Positions 1 through 10,208 of a DNA stretch of 64,000 nucleotides are shown piece by piece. A program made the translations under genes and the position numbers. The stretch comes from Achromobacter denitrificans NBRC 15125 (GTDB taxonomy: Bacteria; Pseudomonadota; Gammaproteobacteria; Burkholderiales; Burkholderiaceae_B), in assembly GCF_001571365.1 (NCBI RefSeq), contig NZ_BCTQ01000002.1, positions 62,001-126,000 on the forward strand, written 5' to 3'. Below the pieces are notes generated by a model. The model searched no databases, was not told the origin of the DNA, and worked only from the letters and a program-made list of their open reading frames with translations. Every line of letters begins with the position of its first letter. The first letter of the stretch is position 1.

Positions 1-1164
1 GTCGGCCGCCTTGATCACCGCCTCGGGTCCGCGCAGGCTGTCGCTGCGTTCGGCCACACCCATGCTGACGGTGACCCGCAGGGGCCGCGCACTGCGCCCG
101 TCGCGGCCGCCGCGCCGGCGCATGCCGAGCTGGTCGGCCTTGGGGCGCGCCGGCTTGTCGCGCAATCGCATCTGGTAGGCCTCGATGGCGCGCCTGACGT
201 TTTCCAGGTGCGGCTTGCACTCGGCGGCGGTCTTGCCGGGAAAGACCAGCGTGAACTCTTCGCCGCCGAAACGGTAGGCATGCCCGCCGCCCGGCACGCG
301 GCGCAGCTGGGCCGCCACCATGCGCAGGACCTGGTCGCCCACGTCGTGGCCATGGGTGTCGTTGAAAACCTTGAAATGATCCACGTCGGCCATCGCCAGC
401 GCGTAGACCCGCCCGCCCATGCGCTGCAGCCGCTCGTTCAGCGCGCGCCGGCCGGGCAGGCCGGTCAGTTCGTCGAGGAACGCCATGTGGAAGCCTTCAT
501 GCGCCAGCGAGACGCACAGGGCCGTCAGCGCGGCGGCGGACATCAGCGCCAGTTCGATGGGATGCTGGCCCCCGCGCGGCAGGGCCCAGGCCATGCACAC
601 GAAGCCGAGCCACTGCCCGGCCTGCTGCGGCCGGCCATAGCGCAGGAGCAGCAGCGTCAGGGCCAGGCCCGTGGCCAGCAAGGCGATCAATCCCTCGATC
701 GGCACGTTCAGGTGGCCGAGCTTGCCCTGCACCGACAGCACGCCCAGGGCGCCCGCGACGCCGTCCTTGCCCGCCAGCGCGATCGCCGCCGCGCCCAGCC
801 CCATGAGGCCCACGCGCGCCGCCATGTCCATCAGCATGCTGGACCGCTCCGACCACAGCGCATTGATCGCATAGGCCAGGGACCACCACGCCATGGCGGG
901 GCCCAGCGCCCAGGGCGCTTCCGCCGCCAGCGTCGGCCAGGCCGCGGTGGCGGCGAGCACGCACAGCATCAATGCCAGCGTCTGCGAACGCTGGTACATG
1001 AAGCAGGTCGCCGCGCCGATCAGGGCCATGGCCCAAGGCACGAACGGCACGATCAGCGTCAGTGCCGGCGGCCACTCCCGCCACAACAGCAGCGCCACCG
1101 CCGCGGCCACCGGCAGCGCGGGATAGAACAACAGGGGCAGCCAGGGAACATGGGGGTAACGCAC
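1..1164 (-). CDS. Membrane-anchored diguanylate cyclase (GGDEF), C-terminus cut by window edge
   Basis: The product would make the second messenger cyclic di-GMP from two GTP. The first ~200 residues are mostly hydrophobic, giving several membrane helices. A GGDEF domain follows, with a DELTGL opening, the metal-binding stretch MADVDHFK and a GGEEF active-site loop at residues 300-304. No RxxD inhibitory I-site precedes the loop, so product feedback may be weak or absent (inference). The proposed start is GTG at 1164, seven codons after an in-frame TGA, with AAGG upstream. An ATG is not available until further inside the hydrophobic region. The reading frame is open to base 1, so only the last part of the domain is missing. 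It points away from the VOC-GNAT gene. Confidence 0.88.
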   Translation of the reverse strand, partial: MRYPHVPWLPLLFYPALPVAAAVALLLWREWPPALTLIVPFVPWAMALIGAATCFMYQRSQTLALMLCVLAATAAWPTLAAEAPWALGPAMAWWSLAYAINALWSERSSMLMDMAARVGLMGLGAAAIALAGKDGVAGALGVLSVQGKLGHLNVPIEGLIALLATGLALTLLLLRYGRPQQAGQWLGFVCMAWALPRGGQHPIELALMSAAALTALCVSLAHEGFHMAFLDELTGLPGRRALNERLQRMGGRVYALAMADVDHFKVFNDTHGHDVGDQVLRMVAAQLRRVPGGGHAYRFGGEEFTLVFPGKTAAECKPHLENVRRAIEAYQMRLRDKPARPKADQLGMRRRGGRDGRSARPLRVTVSMGVAERSDSLRGPEAVIKAAD

Positions 1165-1320
1165 GGGTCGGGGCCTTGCTCACGCTTGCGGAAATGACGT
1201 CGCCAAATCGGCAAACACATATAGTGTCATTTACGGACGCGGCGAGGGGTTCTTTAGCACTCGGGGCACATCGCGCCGCGCGCGTGCTATGTTTTCCGCC
1301 TGCCCTCCCGGAAGATTCCC

Positions 1321-2172
1321 ATGCGCCTCCTCGTCAACATCGACGTGCCCGATCTCGAACATGCCATCGATTTCTATCGCCGCGCCTTCGGGCTGAGGCT
1401 GCAGCGCCGCCTGGGACCAAAGGCCGCGGAGATGCGCGGCGCCGACGCGCCCATCTACCTGCTGGAAAAAGCGGCCGGCACGCCCGCCGCGGGCGCCACG
1501 CGGCAACCGCGCGACTACGCGCGGCACTGGACTCCGGTGCACCTGGACATGGTCGTGGAGGACGCGGACCGCGCGGTCGAACAGGCGGTGGCGGCGGGCG
1601 CGCGGCTGGAAGATCCGGCCGTCTCGCACGCGTGGGGCCGCATCGCGCACCTGAGCGATCCCTACGGGCACGGCATCTGCATTCTGCAGTTCCTGGGACG
1701 GGGCTACGACGAGCTGGCCGCGCCCGACATCCGGTACGCGCCCGTCACGGAGGCGGATTTCGAAACCCTGCTGGCGCTGCGCATCGAGGCCATGCGCGAA
1801 AGCCTGGAGCGCCTGGGGCGCTTCGACCCCGAGCGCGCGCGCTCGCGCCTGCGGGCCACGTTCCGGCCGGAGCACACCTGGTCCATCGAGCTGGACGGCC
1901 AACGGCTGGGGTTCTATGCGCTGCGCCCGGACGGCGACGGCTTGCGCCTGGATCACCTGTACCTGCGGCCCGGCGCCCAGGGTGAAGGCCTGGGCGGCCG
2001 GGTGCTGCGGCGGATCCTGGACGAGGCCGACGGCCTCGGGCTGCCGGTGCGCGTGGGCGCGCTGCGCGGCAGCGACTCCAACCGCTTCTATCGGCAGCAT
2101 GGATTCGTCCAGACCGCCGAAAGCGAATGGGATATCGATTACCTGCGGCCGGCGCCCGCGCCGGCCGGCTGA
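1321..2172 (+). CDS. VOC (glyoxalase-like) domain fused to a GNAT N-acetyltransferase domain
   Basis: This is a two-domain protein of 283 residues. Residues 1-130 form a vicinal-oxygen-chelate (glyoxalase/bleomycin resistance) fold: NIDVPDLEHAIDFYRRAFG at the start and the SDPYGHGICILQF strand at the end. Residues ~138-280 look like a GNAT acetyltransferase, with the acetyl-CoA loop in LRPGAQGEGLGGRVLRRIL and the closing SNRFYRQHGF helix. Each half is close to a complete single-domain protein, so this is a true fusion. The substrate is unknown. A resistance or detoxification role would fit both families but is inference. The ATG is preceded by a purine-rich GGAAGATTCCC. The gene converges on dcd with only 4 bases between the stop codons. 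Confidence 0.82.
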   Translation: MRLLVNIDVPDLEHAIDFYRRAFGLRLQRRLGPKAAEMRGADAPIYLLEKAAGTPAAGATRQPRDYARHWTPVHLDMVVEDADRAVEQAVAAGARLEDPAVSHAWGRIAHLSDPYGHGICILQFLGRGYDELAAPDIRYAPVTEADFETLLALRIEAMRESLERLGRFDPERARSRLRATFRPEHTWSIELDGQRLGFYALRPDGDGLRLDHLYLRPGAQGEGLGGRVLRRILDEADGLGLPVRVGALRGSDSNRFYRQHGFVQTAESEWDIDYLRPAPAPAG

Positions 2173-2176
2173 GGGA

Positions 2177-2740
2177 TCAGGTGCGCGGCAACGTGACGCC
2201 GCGCTGGCCCTGGTACTTGCCGCCGCGGTCGCGGTAGGACGTCTCGCAGACTTCGTCGCTTTCCAGGAACAGCATCTGCGCGCAGCCTTCGCCGGCGTAG
2301 ATCTTGGCCGGCAGCGGCGTGGTGTTCGAGAATTCCAGCGTCACGTGGCCTTCCCATTCGGGTTCCAGCGGTGTGACGTTGACGATGATGCCGCAGCGCG
2401 CGTAGGTGCTCTTGCCCAGGCAGACCGTCAGGACGCTGCGCGGGATGCGGAAATACTCGACCGTGCGGGCCAGCGCGAAGGAATTGGGCGGGATGATGCA
2501 GACGTCGCCCTTGAAATCCACGAACGAACCTTCGTCGAAATTCTTGGGATCGACGATGGTGGAGTTGATGTTGGTGAAGATCTTGAATTCGTCGGCGCAG
2601 CGCACGTCGTAGCCGTAGCTGCTGGTGCCGTAGCTGACGATGCGCCCGCCATTGGCCGTGCGGACCTGCCCTGCTTCGAAGGGTTCGATCATGCCGGCTT
2701 CGGCCTGGCGGCGGATCCAGCGGTCGCTTTTGATGCTCAT
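2177..2740 (-). CDS. dcd: dCTP deaminase
   Basis: It deaminates dCTP to dUTP, the first step of the main dTTP supply route in many Gram-negative bacteria. The 187-residue length is normal. It begins [11 protein letters not shown] and carries GSYGYDVR-like core residues ([14 protein letters not shown]) and the catalytic strand region [12 protein letters not shown], in which the family's active-site Glu lies. The C-terminal tail is [12 protein letters not shown]. The start is set at 2740 because MSIKSDRW is the conserved family N-terminus. The frame stays open another 12 codons upstream, but those residues look non-native. It is transcribed leftward and followed by tamB after a gap, probably as an independent gene. 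Confidence 0.95.
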   Translation of the reverse strand: MSIKSDRWIRRQAEAGMIEPFEAGQVRTANGGRIVSYGTSSYGYDVRCADEFKIFTNINSTIVDPKNFDEGSFVDFKGDVCIIPPNSFALARTVEYFRIPRSVLTVCLGKSTYARCGIIVNVTPLEPEWEGHVTLEFSNTTPLPAKIYAGEGCAQMLFLESDEVCETSYRDRGGKYQGQRGVTLPRT

Positions 2741-2837
2741 GGTGGGAATGGTGCTAGGGAATGGAATGGAGGCCATTTTATCCCGAGAGCGGGCGCGCCG
2801 CCGGCAGCCGGGCGGGACGGTATCGTCCCGCCGCGCC

Positions 2838-5800
2838 TCAATTGCCCCAGAAAGTGCGGTAAACCAGCGCGATGCCGTTGACCGCCCCGCCCTTCAGGTC
2901 CACCGAAAGGCCGCGCGCCAGGCGGTAACTGGCCCGGCCCACGGTGTCGCTGCCCGCCAGCGCCTGCTCCACGCTGAGCGTGATCCCGTTGGCGAAGGAC
3001 TTGCTGGCCACCAGGAATTGCGTGGCGAGCTGGCTGTCGCTGTCCCGGTTTACGTCGCCGGCCACCGTGCGGTCGGGGAGGATGCTGCCGGAACTGCCGA
3101 TGTTGCCCGTCTTGATGCTGACGTCGTCCAGCCCGAACTGCTTGTAGAACGGCTGGCCGCCCCCGAGCAGCGCCGTGCCCACGGACATCAGCAGCGCGGC
3201 GTCGCCGCCGCTTTCGTCGGGGCCGCGGCCCAGCAGCAGCCAGGACAGCTTTTCCACGTCGCTCACGTCCGGATAGGACACCAGGTCGATGCGCGGGCGC
3301 TGCGCGGTGCCCACCACCTTGACGCCCGCCTCGACCTGTTCGCCCGTGCGCAGCGCCTCGATGTCCAGCAGCGGGTTGTCCAGGCGGCCCTGGAAGGTCA
3401 GCGTGCCGCGGCTGAGCCGCAGCTTCTGGCCGTAGGCCTCGATGCCGCCGCCCCGGGTGCGCAGCGCGCCCACGCCGGTCAGGCGCCCGTCCTGCAGCAG
3501 GATCTGGATGGATCCCAGCAGGCCGGCGTCCAGCCCCATGCCCGTGATGTAGAAGCGCGGTCCCATGTCGAACTTCAGGTTCATGGTGGTCTGCAACGGC
3601 GTGGAGACCGTGCCGGGGTCGTCGCCCGGCCGTCGCACCTTGACGTCGTCGTCCAGCGACGGCACGCCCTGAAGGATCTCCAGGCTGAACCAGCCCGCGT
3701 CCGCCTTCAGGTCGCCCACGATGTCGATGCGCGGCATGGCCGCCTTCACGTCGATGACGCCGGACACCATGGCGTACCGGTCCGAGCGCTGCAGGGCCGG
3801 GAAGCGGTACAGGGTCAGGCGGATGTCGCCGCCGCCGTCGATGAAATTCCACTGCCCCTTGGCCTCGGCGTAGCCGCCCTTGGCCTCGGGGTTGGTGGTG
3901 ATCCATTCCTTGGTGCGCCATTCGGCAGGCATCACCCGCAGGGAAGCCGGGAAACGCAGGCTCTCCAGGATCACCCGGTCGCCGTCCAGGCGCGCGGACA
4001 AGGTGCCGTCGATCAGCCGCACGCCATCGTCGATGCGCACCACGCGCAGCTTGTCGCCGCGGATGTTGCCGCTGGCCGACCATTTGCCCGCGAGGGTGCC
4101 CTGGGCTTCCAGATTGGCCTTCACCGCGCCGCCCACTTCCATGGAGTCGCCCACGAACAGGCCGACCCAGGCCAGGTCGGCGATGTCGGCATCCAGCTTG
4201 GCGCGTAGCGGCTGCCGCGGATCCAGGGCCATGCCGCCCTTGGCGTCCACCGCCAGCACGGCGGTGCCGGTGCCGTTGACGACGCCCATCTTGTCGGTCG
4301 CCAGATTGATCCTGGCATCCAGCCGGCTGGCATTGGCGGAAGTCGGCGTGGCGGTCACGTCGAGCACCAGCGCCTTCAGGCCCAGCGGGATGGGAGGGTC
4401 GCCCGGGATCAGCAGGTCGCCTTCGCGGCGCGTGATGCGCGCCTTGCCGCCCAGCCGTCCGTCGAACTTCAGGTCCCACAGCACGTCCAGCCCGATGCGG
4501 CGCTGGCCTTCCGGAATCATCGCGTTCACGCGGTTGGGCCGCTTGCCCAGCTTGGCCGCGGCCTCGGGATCGACCGCGCCGATCACCTGGCGCGCCATGG
4601 CGGCCGTGATCACCAGATTGTCGGCCTGGCCGGCGGTTTCCCAGCGCTTGCCACCGCCGCGCGATCCCTGGTGCGCCAGCACGATGCGTTCCTTGCCGGG
4701 CAGGGTCAGGCTCAGCGCCGTCTGCCCCACCTGCCATTGCCACTGCGGCTCCACCGCGGACGGCAGGTAGGCCAGCGTGACCTGCCGGTCCGCCGCGACG
4801 GTGAAGCCGGCGGTCTCGGCCGTCAGGCGGGAGAACGTGCCGCGCCATCCCGTCAGGGCCGCGTCGGGCGCGCCCGCCGGGCCCTTGCCCCAGGCGCCGG
4901 CGAAGGCGATGACGGCCTTGGCGGGCGCCTCGCCCAGCACGCCCGAGCGCGGCCTGGGCGGCGTGTAGCCCGCCGCGAGCTCGCCGCGATGCGCGGCCAG
5001 CGTGCCCGTCAGCTTGCCCTTGAGCTCTGCGCCGCCCGGGATGCCGGGCCAGAACGCGTCCAGCTGCGGCGCCTTGGCGTCCAGCGACAGCGCGCCGTCG
5101 CGGGCGTCCAGCTCGCCGGCGGCCTGGATCTGGTTGCGGCCCAGTTTCAGGTCTACGTCCAGGCCGTGGATGCGCAGCCCGGCCAGCGGGTCGCCCTCGG
5201 GCGCGGCGGGCTCGGCGCCGGCCGCCGCGATGTCCACCTGAGCCTTGAGCCCTCCGCTCAGGGGCTGCCTGTTCCAGCGCGTGCCTTCTTCGAAACGCAG
5301 GTCTACCGCGGCGTGGCGCAGCTGGCTCAGGTTCTCGATCTCGGCGCGCACATCGCCGCGCACGGTCAGCACGGCGGGCGGTATGTCCTTGCCCAGCCAC
5401 GGCGACAGATCCAGGCGCTGGGCGCTGATCGTGCCCGCGATGCGCTCGCGGCCCTCGCCCTGGACGGCGTCCGATTGCAGGTCGAGCTGGGCGGCCAGGG
5501 TCGATTTGTCGGGCAATTGCGCCCGCGCCCGGGCGCTGCGCAGCACCAGCGCCGTGCGCGGCGCCAGGTCGGCGGTCACGTCCAGCAGCAGGCCGGAGCC
5601 TTCGCCGTCCAGCTTGGCCTGGATACCATCCAGGGAGCCGGCGGCGTCCGCGCGCAGCACCACCTCGCAGGCGGGCCGGGGGGCCTCGGACGGCGAGGCG
5701 GGCGCGGCGTCCGCCGCCTTGGGGGCCGCGGCGTTGGCGTCCGCCGCCTTGGCGTCTGCCGCCTTGGCGGCGGCTGCCTTGGCATTCGCGGCCTTGGGGT

Positions 5801-6614
5801 CCGCGGTCTTGGGATCGCGCTTGCCGGCGCCCGCCTTGGCGTCGCTCTTGGGCTCGACCTTGGCGTCGCCCTTGGAATCAGGTTTCCGGTCCGCGCCCTG
5901 CGCGCGGTCGAACACGCCGCTCAGCTTGTCGGCTTCGCACAGCGGGGAATCGGGACCGGCGCCGCGCGCGGTCACGTCCAGCCGCGCGGCGAACGGCCAG
6001 GGATCGGCCATGCCTTGCAGTTCGGCCTGGCCGGTGATGTCCGCCTGCCCCGCTTCGTGGCCCACGCGCAGGCTGGCGATACGCAACTGCGCGCCCTGCT
6101 TGCCCGCGGCGAAGGTGGCCTCCAGCCGGCCCAGGGTCACGGGCAGGGGCTGTCCGTCCTGTTCCAGCTGGAAGTCGCCCAGCGCCAGCCGGTCCACGGC
6201 GATGTCCACCGGCAGCGCGGGCAGCGAGAACGGCTCGCCGTCGTCTTCCGCGGGCGGCGTGTCGGACGACGGGACCAGCGCGACGCGCACCGAGCCCGCC
6301 GAGACCTCGCGCACGTGCAGCAGGCGGTCGCCCAGGGCGCGCCAGTGCACGTTCAGGCGCAGGTCGGTGATATCGATGCGGGTTCCGCCCGCGTCCAGGT
6401 CCAGCTTGCCCACCGAGACGCCGCGCAGCAGCGACCCGTTCACGTCCAGCGCCTGGCCGTTCAATTGCTGGGCGGCCGTGGTCAGCAGCAGCCGCGTGCC
6501 GCTCTGCGAGCCAGCCAGCCAGAACAGGAACCCGCCCGCCAGCACCGTCAGCATGGCCAAGCCCGGCAACCACCACACCAGCACGTGGCGCAGGAATTTG
6601 CGCAAGCCCTTCAA
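2838..6614 (-). CDS. tamB: TamB, inner-membrane-anchored subunit of the translocation and assembly module
   Basis: TamB spans the periplasm as a long beta-taco groove and works with the Omp85 protein TamA in outer-membrane biogenesis, including lipid transport and insertion of some beta-barrel proteins. At 1258 residues it has the expected size. Residues ~10-35 form a signal anchor ([23 protein letters not shown]). The long middle is rich in short beta strands, and the end shows the DUF490 signature finishing in LVYRTFWGN. Residues ~242-305 are an Ala/Lys/Asp/Pro-rich low-complexity insert, unusual for the family. The start codon overlaps the tamA stop by 4 bases (ATGA), showing translational coupling. 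Confidence 0.95.
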   Translation of the reverse strand: MKGLRKFLRHVLVWWLPGLAMLTVLAGGFLFWLAGSQSGTRLLLTTAAQQLNGQALDVNGSLLRGVSVGKLDLDAGGTRIDITDLRLNVHWRALGDRLLHVREVSAGSVRVALVPSSDTPPAEDDGEPFSLPALPVDIAVDRLALGDFQLEQDGQPLPVTLGRLEATFAAGKQGAQLRIASLRVGHEAGQADITGQAELQGMADPWPFAARLDVTARGAGPDSPLCEADKLSGVFDRAQGADRKPDSKGDAKVEPKSDAKAGAGKRDPKTADPKAANAKAAAAKAADAKAADANAAAPKAADAAPASPSEAPRPACEVVLRADAAGSLDGIQAKLDGEGSGLLLDVTADLAPRTALVLRSARARAQLPDKSTLAAQLDLQSDAVQGEGRERIAGTISAQRLDLSPWLGKDIPPAVLTVRGDVRAEIENLSQLRHAAVDLRFEEGTRWNRQPLSGGLKAQVDIAAAGAEPAAPEGDPLAGLRIHGLDVDLKLGRNQIQAAGELDARDGALSLDAKAPQLDAFWPGIPGGAELKGKLTGTLAAHRGELAAGYTPPRPRSGVLGEAPAKAVIAFAGAWGKGPAGAPDAALTGWRGTFSRLTAETAGFTVAADRQVTLAYLPSAVEPQWQWQVGQTALSLTLPGKERIVLAHQGSRGGGKRWETAGQADNLVITAAMARQVIGAVDPEAAAKLGKRPNRVNAMIPEGQRRIGLDVLWDLKFDGRLGGKARITRREGDLLIPGDPPIPLGLKALVLDVTATPTSANASRLDARINLATDKMGVVNGTGTAVLAVDAKGGMALDPRQPLRAKLDADIADLAWVGLFVGDSMEVGGAVKANLEAQGTLAGKWSASGNIRGDKLRVVRIDDGVRLIDGTLSARLDGDRVILESLRFPASLRVMPAEWRTKEWITTNPEAKGGYAEAKGQWNFIDGGGDIRLTLYRFPALQRSDRYAMVSGVIDVKAAMPRIDIVGDLKADAGWFSLEILQGVPSLDDDVKVRRPGDDPGTVSTPLQTTMNLKFDMGPRFYITGMGLDAGLLGSIQILLQDGRLTGVGALRTRGGGIEAYGQKLRLSRGTLTFQGRLDNPLLDIEALRTGEQVEAGVKVVGTAQRPRIDLVSYPDVSDVEKLSWLLLGRGPDESGGDAALLMSVGTALLGGGQPFYKQFGLDDVSIKTGNIGSSGSILPDRTVAGDVNRDSDSQLATQFLVASKSFANGITLSVEQALAGSDTVGRASYRLARGLSVDLKGGAVNGIALVYRTFWGN

Positions 6615-8503
6615 AACGCGATCCCCAGGGAGAAATGCAGGCGCAGGTCGCGGTCGCGCTGGCCGTAGGCGACGTCCAGGAACAAGGGCCCGGCCGGCGT
6701 GCGCACGCGCGCGCCGACGCCGTAACCCACCGCCATCGACATGTCGCCGAACGATTCCGCGGCGTCGCCCGCGTCCACGAACACGCCCATGCCCCAGCGC
6801 TCGTTGAAATAGTGGTCGTACTCGATACTGCCGACCAGCAGCGCAGGCGCGCCCACCACGGCGTCATCGCGCTCGACCCCGATGCTCTGGTACTTGTAGC
6901 CCCGGATCGAGCGCGCGCCGCCCGTGCGGAAACCGAAATCGTCCGGCACCCGCACTTTGCTGTTGGACCACACCCGGCCGACCTCGCCGCGCACGGTCAG
7001 CACGTCCAGCTTGCCGATGGGCCACCATTTCTGGGCCCGCAGCCGGGCGCGGGTATAGGGCTCGCCGGTGTCCAGCGTCACGCCCACGCCGCCGCCCACC
7101 GCGATCAGGTTGCCTTCGCGCGGGTCGTACTTGTTGTCCACGTCGCGGCGCAGCCACTCGGCCGTGGCAGTCAGGGTGGGCAAGGTGTAGCGGTCGCCGC
7201 CGTCGATCTTCACGTGATCCTGCGCCAGCAGCAGGCCCCAGCGGGTTTCGTATTCGACCCGGCTGTCGCCCGCGCCCTTGCGTTCCTGCAGGCGCGTCGC
7301 CCCCAGGGCGTAACGCGTCACGTCCAGCCCCTGGATGTCGGAGTGGTCGTACAGCAGGCCGATGGAATCCTTGTAGCCGCGCTCGTTCGGGGGCAACAGG
7401 AAATCCGAGTAGACGCGCTGCTGCAGCCGGTCAACGCTGAAGCCCGTTTCCAGGGTGAGCGGCTGGCCGAACACCACGTTCTGCCGGTACAGCGATTCCA
7501 CGCGCAGGCCGGCCTCGTCGTCCACGCCGATCGAACCCGTGAAACGCTTGGGCGGCGCTTCCACCACCCGCACCTGCACGGGCAAGGTCACTTCGCCGTT
7601 CGAATCGTAGGCAGGCGGCGGCGCGGGCATGGCGCCGGACACGGAGGGATCCCCCGCCGGCGTGTTGGCGGCCAGGTCGGTCGAACCCGGCGCGCGCGCG
7701 CGGTCGGCGTTGGGCGCGGGGGTTTGCTGCGCCTGGCCCGGCTGTTCCAGCGACACGAACGCGCCGCGAAAAAAGGCCGTGGATTGGAGATCCTGCTGCC
7801 AGGTGTCCAGCTTGTTCTGGTCGTAGGCGGTGCCCGGCGAATAGCGCACATAGCGCTCGACCAGCTTCTCGGGCACGCGCTTCAGGCCTTCGGTGGTGAG
7901 CTCGCCCATGCGGACCTGGGGGCCGCTGTCTATGGTGACGCGCAAGGCGGCCGAGGCCTTGTCGGCCTCGATCTCGGCTTGAGACGCGGTCATGCGCGCC
8001 AGCATGAAATCGCGCGAGGAGACCGCGTCCAGCAGGGTCGACTTGGCCTTGTTCCAGTCGCTGTTGATGAAGGGCTGGCCCGCCTTGAGCTGCCAGTCGT
8101 CGCGCAGCTTCTGCACCCGCGAGGCGAACTCCGGCCGGGTGATGCGGCCGGTGAAGTTCAGGTCCACGGACGAGACGGTCGTGCGCTTGCCGGCGACGAT
8201 GCCGATGTCCCAGGTTTCTCCGCCGATGTCGGTGCCGGCTTCGAGCGTCACCGTGGGCGAGAAATACCCCTGGGTGGCCAGGGCCGCCAGCGTCGCGTCG
8301 CGCGCGCGACGCCGCAGGCGGTTGATTTCACCGCCGTCCTGGTCCTCGGCCAGCCGGGCGATCGCATCGACCGCCTCGGTGATGGCCTGGAGCGCGGCCG
8401 GCGGCACGCCGCCCGGATCCACGATGATTTCCGGGCGCTTGGCCGCCGCCTCGCCCGCCATCGCACAACATCCAGCCAAGAAGGCGCGGGCTGCCCACCG
8501 CAT
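6611..8503 (-). CDS. tamA: TamA, Omp85-family outer-membrane translocation and assembly protein
   Basis: This is an outer-membrane 16-stranded barrel of the Omp85 superfamily that partners TamB. An N-terminal export signal is short (MRWAARAFLAGCCAMAGEAAA). It is followed by POTRA-type repeats over ~30-260 and a beta-barrel ending SLGIAF, with the terminal aromatic residue expected for BAM substrates. A Pro/Ala-rich stretch around residues 240-290 separates two parts of the periplasmic region and is poorly conserved in such proteins. It is followed at once by tamB (ATGA overlap), and its start lies 3 bases after the apbC stop, so apbC-tamA-tamB may be one leftward operon. Confidence 0.93.
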   Translation of the reverse strand: MRWAARAFLAGCCAMAGEAAAKRPEIIVDPGGVPPAALQAITEAVDAIARLAEDQDGGEINRLRRRARDATLAALATQGYFSPTVTLEAGTDIGGETWDIGIVAGKRTTVSSVDLNFTGRITRPEFASRVQKLRDDWQLKAGQPFINSDWNKAKSTLLDAVSSRDFMLARMTASQAEIEADKASAALRVTIDSGPQVRMGELTTEGLKRVPEKLVERYVRYSPGTAYDQNKLDTWQQDLQSTAFFRGAFVSLEQPGQAQQTPAPNADRARAPGSTDLAANTPAGDPSVSGAMPAPPPAYDSNGEVTLPVQVRVVEAPPKRFTGSIGVDDEAGLRVESLYRQNVVFGQPLTLETGFSVDRLQQRVYSDFLLPPNERGYKDSIGLLYDHSDIQGLDVTRYALGATRLQERKGAGDSRVEYETRWGLLLAQDHVKIDGGDRYTLPTLTATAEWLRRDVDNKYDPREGNLIAVGGGVGVTLDTGEPYTRARLRAQKWWPIGKLDVLTVRGEVGRVWSNSKVRVPDDFGFRTGGARSIRGYKYQSIGVERDDAVVGAPALLVGSIEYDHYFNERWGMGVFVDAGDAAESFGDMSMAVGYGVGARVRTPAGPLFLDVAYGQRDRDLRLHFSLGIAF

Positions 8504-8506
8504 GCT

Positions 8507-9595
8507 TCAGGTCGGTTGCTGCACAACGATGGACGGGAACTTGCCCGCCATGTCGCGCGGAAGCGCGGCGACGCTGGCCGCCAGCTTCCGGGCAATGCCG
8601 CGGTACAGCGCCGCGGCTTCGCTGCCGGCGTCCGACACCACGGTCGGCGTGCCGGCGTCCGTCTGCTCGCGGATGGCGAGCGTCAGCGGCAGGCTGCCCA
8701 GCCACGGCGTGTGGTACTGCTCGGCCATGCGCCGGCCGCCGCCCTCGCCGAAGATGTGTTCCGCGTGCCCGCACTGCGAGCAAATGTGAATGGCCATGTT
8801 CTCGACCACGCCCAGGATCGGCACCTCGACCTTCTGGAACATGCGCAAGCCCTTGCGCGCGTCCAGCAGGGCCACGTCCTGCGGCGTGGTGACGATGACC
8901 GCGCCCACGACCGGCACCTTCTGCGCCAGCGTCAGGGCCACGTCGCCGGTGCCCGGGGGCATGTCGACGATCAGGTAGTCGAGGTCGCGCCAGTTGGTCT
9001 GGCGCAGCAGCTGCTCCAGGGCCTGCGTGACCATGGGGCCGCGCCAGATGGCGGGCGAATCGGCGTCGATCAGGAAGCCGATGGAATTGGCCTGCAGGCC
9101 ATGGCCGGTGAGCGGCTCCATGCTTTTGTTGTCCCGGCTCTCGGGACGGCCGGAGATGCCCAGCATGGTCGGCACGCTGGGGCCGTAGATGTCCGCGTCC
9201 AGCAGGCCGACCTTGGCGCCCTCGGCCGCCAGGGCCAGGGCCAGGTTCACCGCCGTGGTGCTCTTGCCCACGCCGCCCTTGCCGGAGGCCACTGCAATAA
9301 TGTTGCGCACGTTGGGCAGGGGCTTCAGCCCCTTCTGCACCGCGTGCGCGGCCACCTTCCAGCTCACCGAGACCTGGGCGCCCGGCGCGCCGGCGCCGGC
9401 CAGCGCCGCCTCGGCGATGCCGCGCACCTGGTCCTTGACGCCGTCGGCGGGATAGCCCAGCTCCAGGGCCACCGCGACGCGGTTGCCGTCCAGCTGAATG
9501 TCACGATCTTTTACAGAAACACCCAAATCCAAACCGGTATTCGGGTCTTGCGCGGCGCGCAGCGCGGCGCGGATGTGTTCTATCGTTATACTCAT
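8507..9595 (-). CDS. apbC: Fe-S cluster carrier ATPase ApbC/Mrp
   Basis: ApbC is a cytoplasmic P-loop NTPase that binds and transfers [4Fe-4S] clusters to apo-proteins. Residues 1-90 form the DUF59/MIP18 domain. The Walker A deviant motif is SGKGGVGKST at ~105, followed by DADIYGPS and DMPPGTGD. The cluster-binding CxxC is present in HICSQCGH near residue 270. The 362-aa length is standard. It is encoded immediately upstream of tamA. The ATG at 9595 has no obvious Shine-Dalgarno sequence. The gene is divergent from the small membrane protein at 9697, so both promoters must lie within about 100 bases. Confidence 0.94.
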   Translation of the reverse strand: MSITIEHIRAALRAAQDPNTGLDLGVSVKDRDIQLDGNRVAVALELGYPADGVKDQVRGIAEAALAGAGAPGAQVSVSWKVAAHAVQKGLKPLPNVRNIIAVASGKGGVGKSTTAVNLALALAAEGAKVGLLDADIYGPSVPTMLGISGRPESRDNKSMEPLTGHGLQANSIGFLIDADSPAIWRGPMVTQALEQLLRQTNWRDLDYLIVDMPPGTGDVALTLAQKVPVVGAVIVTTPQDVALLDARKGLRMFQKVEVPILGVVENMAIHICSQCGHAEHIFGEGGGRRMAEQYHTPWLGSLPLTLAIREQTDAGTPTVVSDAGSEAAALYRGIARKLAASVAALPRDMAGKFPSIVVQQPT

Positions 9596-9696
9596 ATCAC
9601 TGTGGTTCCGTAGGCAGCGCGGCTTCTGCGGGCCGCCATCCCCTAAAGGATAGCGGATACCCGGGAACCTTTCGCTGCGTTTTGCATCCGATCTTC

Positions 9697-9972
9697 ATGA
9701 CCAACACACTTATCCGCTTCTTTCGTGCCGTCCTATTCGCCGCCCTGGCCTTGATCGGCATGGCGATGGCGCTGGTCTTCATGCTTTCCACGGCGATCGC
9801 CGTGGCGATCCTGTACGTGGTCGCCAAGGTGCGCGGCAAGCCTTTCGGCGTTCGCGCCTATTGGAGCCAGCGCCAAGGCGCCCGCCCGGGGCCGTTCCAG
9901 TCCGGCGCCGCCCCGTTCGCCACGCAGCCGCGCGGCGACGTGATCGACGTCGAAGCCCGCGAAATCCGCTGA
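9697..9972 (+). CDS. Small membrane protein of unknown function
   Basis: The 91-residue product starts MTNTLIRFF and has two closely spaced hydrophobic stretches over residues ~7-43 (VLFAALALIGMAMALVF, then STAIAVAILYVVA). A basic loop and a hydrophilic tail ending VIDVEAREIR follow, so the tail is probably cytoplasmic. I do not recognise a named family. The chosen ATG avoids a TTG five codons upstream. Neither has a convincing ribosome binding site. It lies between apbC (divergent) and metG, with 236 bases before metG, so it is probably a separate unit. Confidence 0.68.
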   Translation: MTNTLIRFFRAVLFAALALIGMAMALVFMLSTAIAVAILYVVAKVRGKPFGVRAYWSQRQGARPGPFQSGAAPFATQPRGDVIDVEAREIR

Positions 9973-10208
9973 CGGCGGCTTCCCCGATGCCCGCGGCGCA
10001 AGCGGGCCGCGGCGGCACGCGTCCGCAGGGCCGCGACGCCGGCATTCCCGCCTATCCCTCCCGCCCCTGATTCCCGCCTGATCCGCGCGCCGCGACAGGC
10101 GGATCGGCCATCGATGGGCCGCCTCCGGACGCCCCATCCGGCACGTCCCCGCCGTTGCCCTAAAATGGCCGGCCAACCCCCTTTTCCCTCAACCCTCCAT
10201 CGACAACC

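Noticed and set aside
208-1197. Long plus-strand ORF over the start of the window
   Set aside because: Its product is Arg/Gln/His-rich without domains and lies opposite a GGDEF gene with intact motifs, so it is a GC-driven shadow.
5699-5890. Frameshift or assembly error suspected in tamB
   Set aside because: The repeat-rich stretch keeps the reading frame, and both sides match TamB features, so a natural low-complexity insert is more likely.
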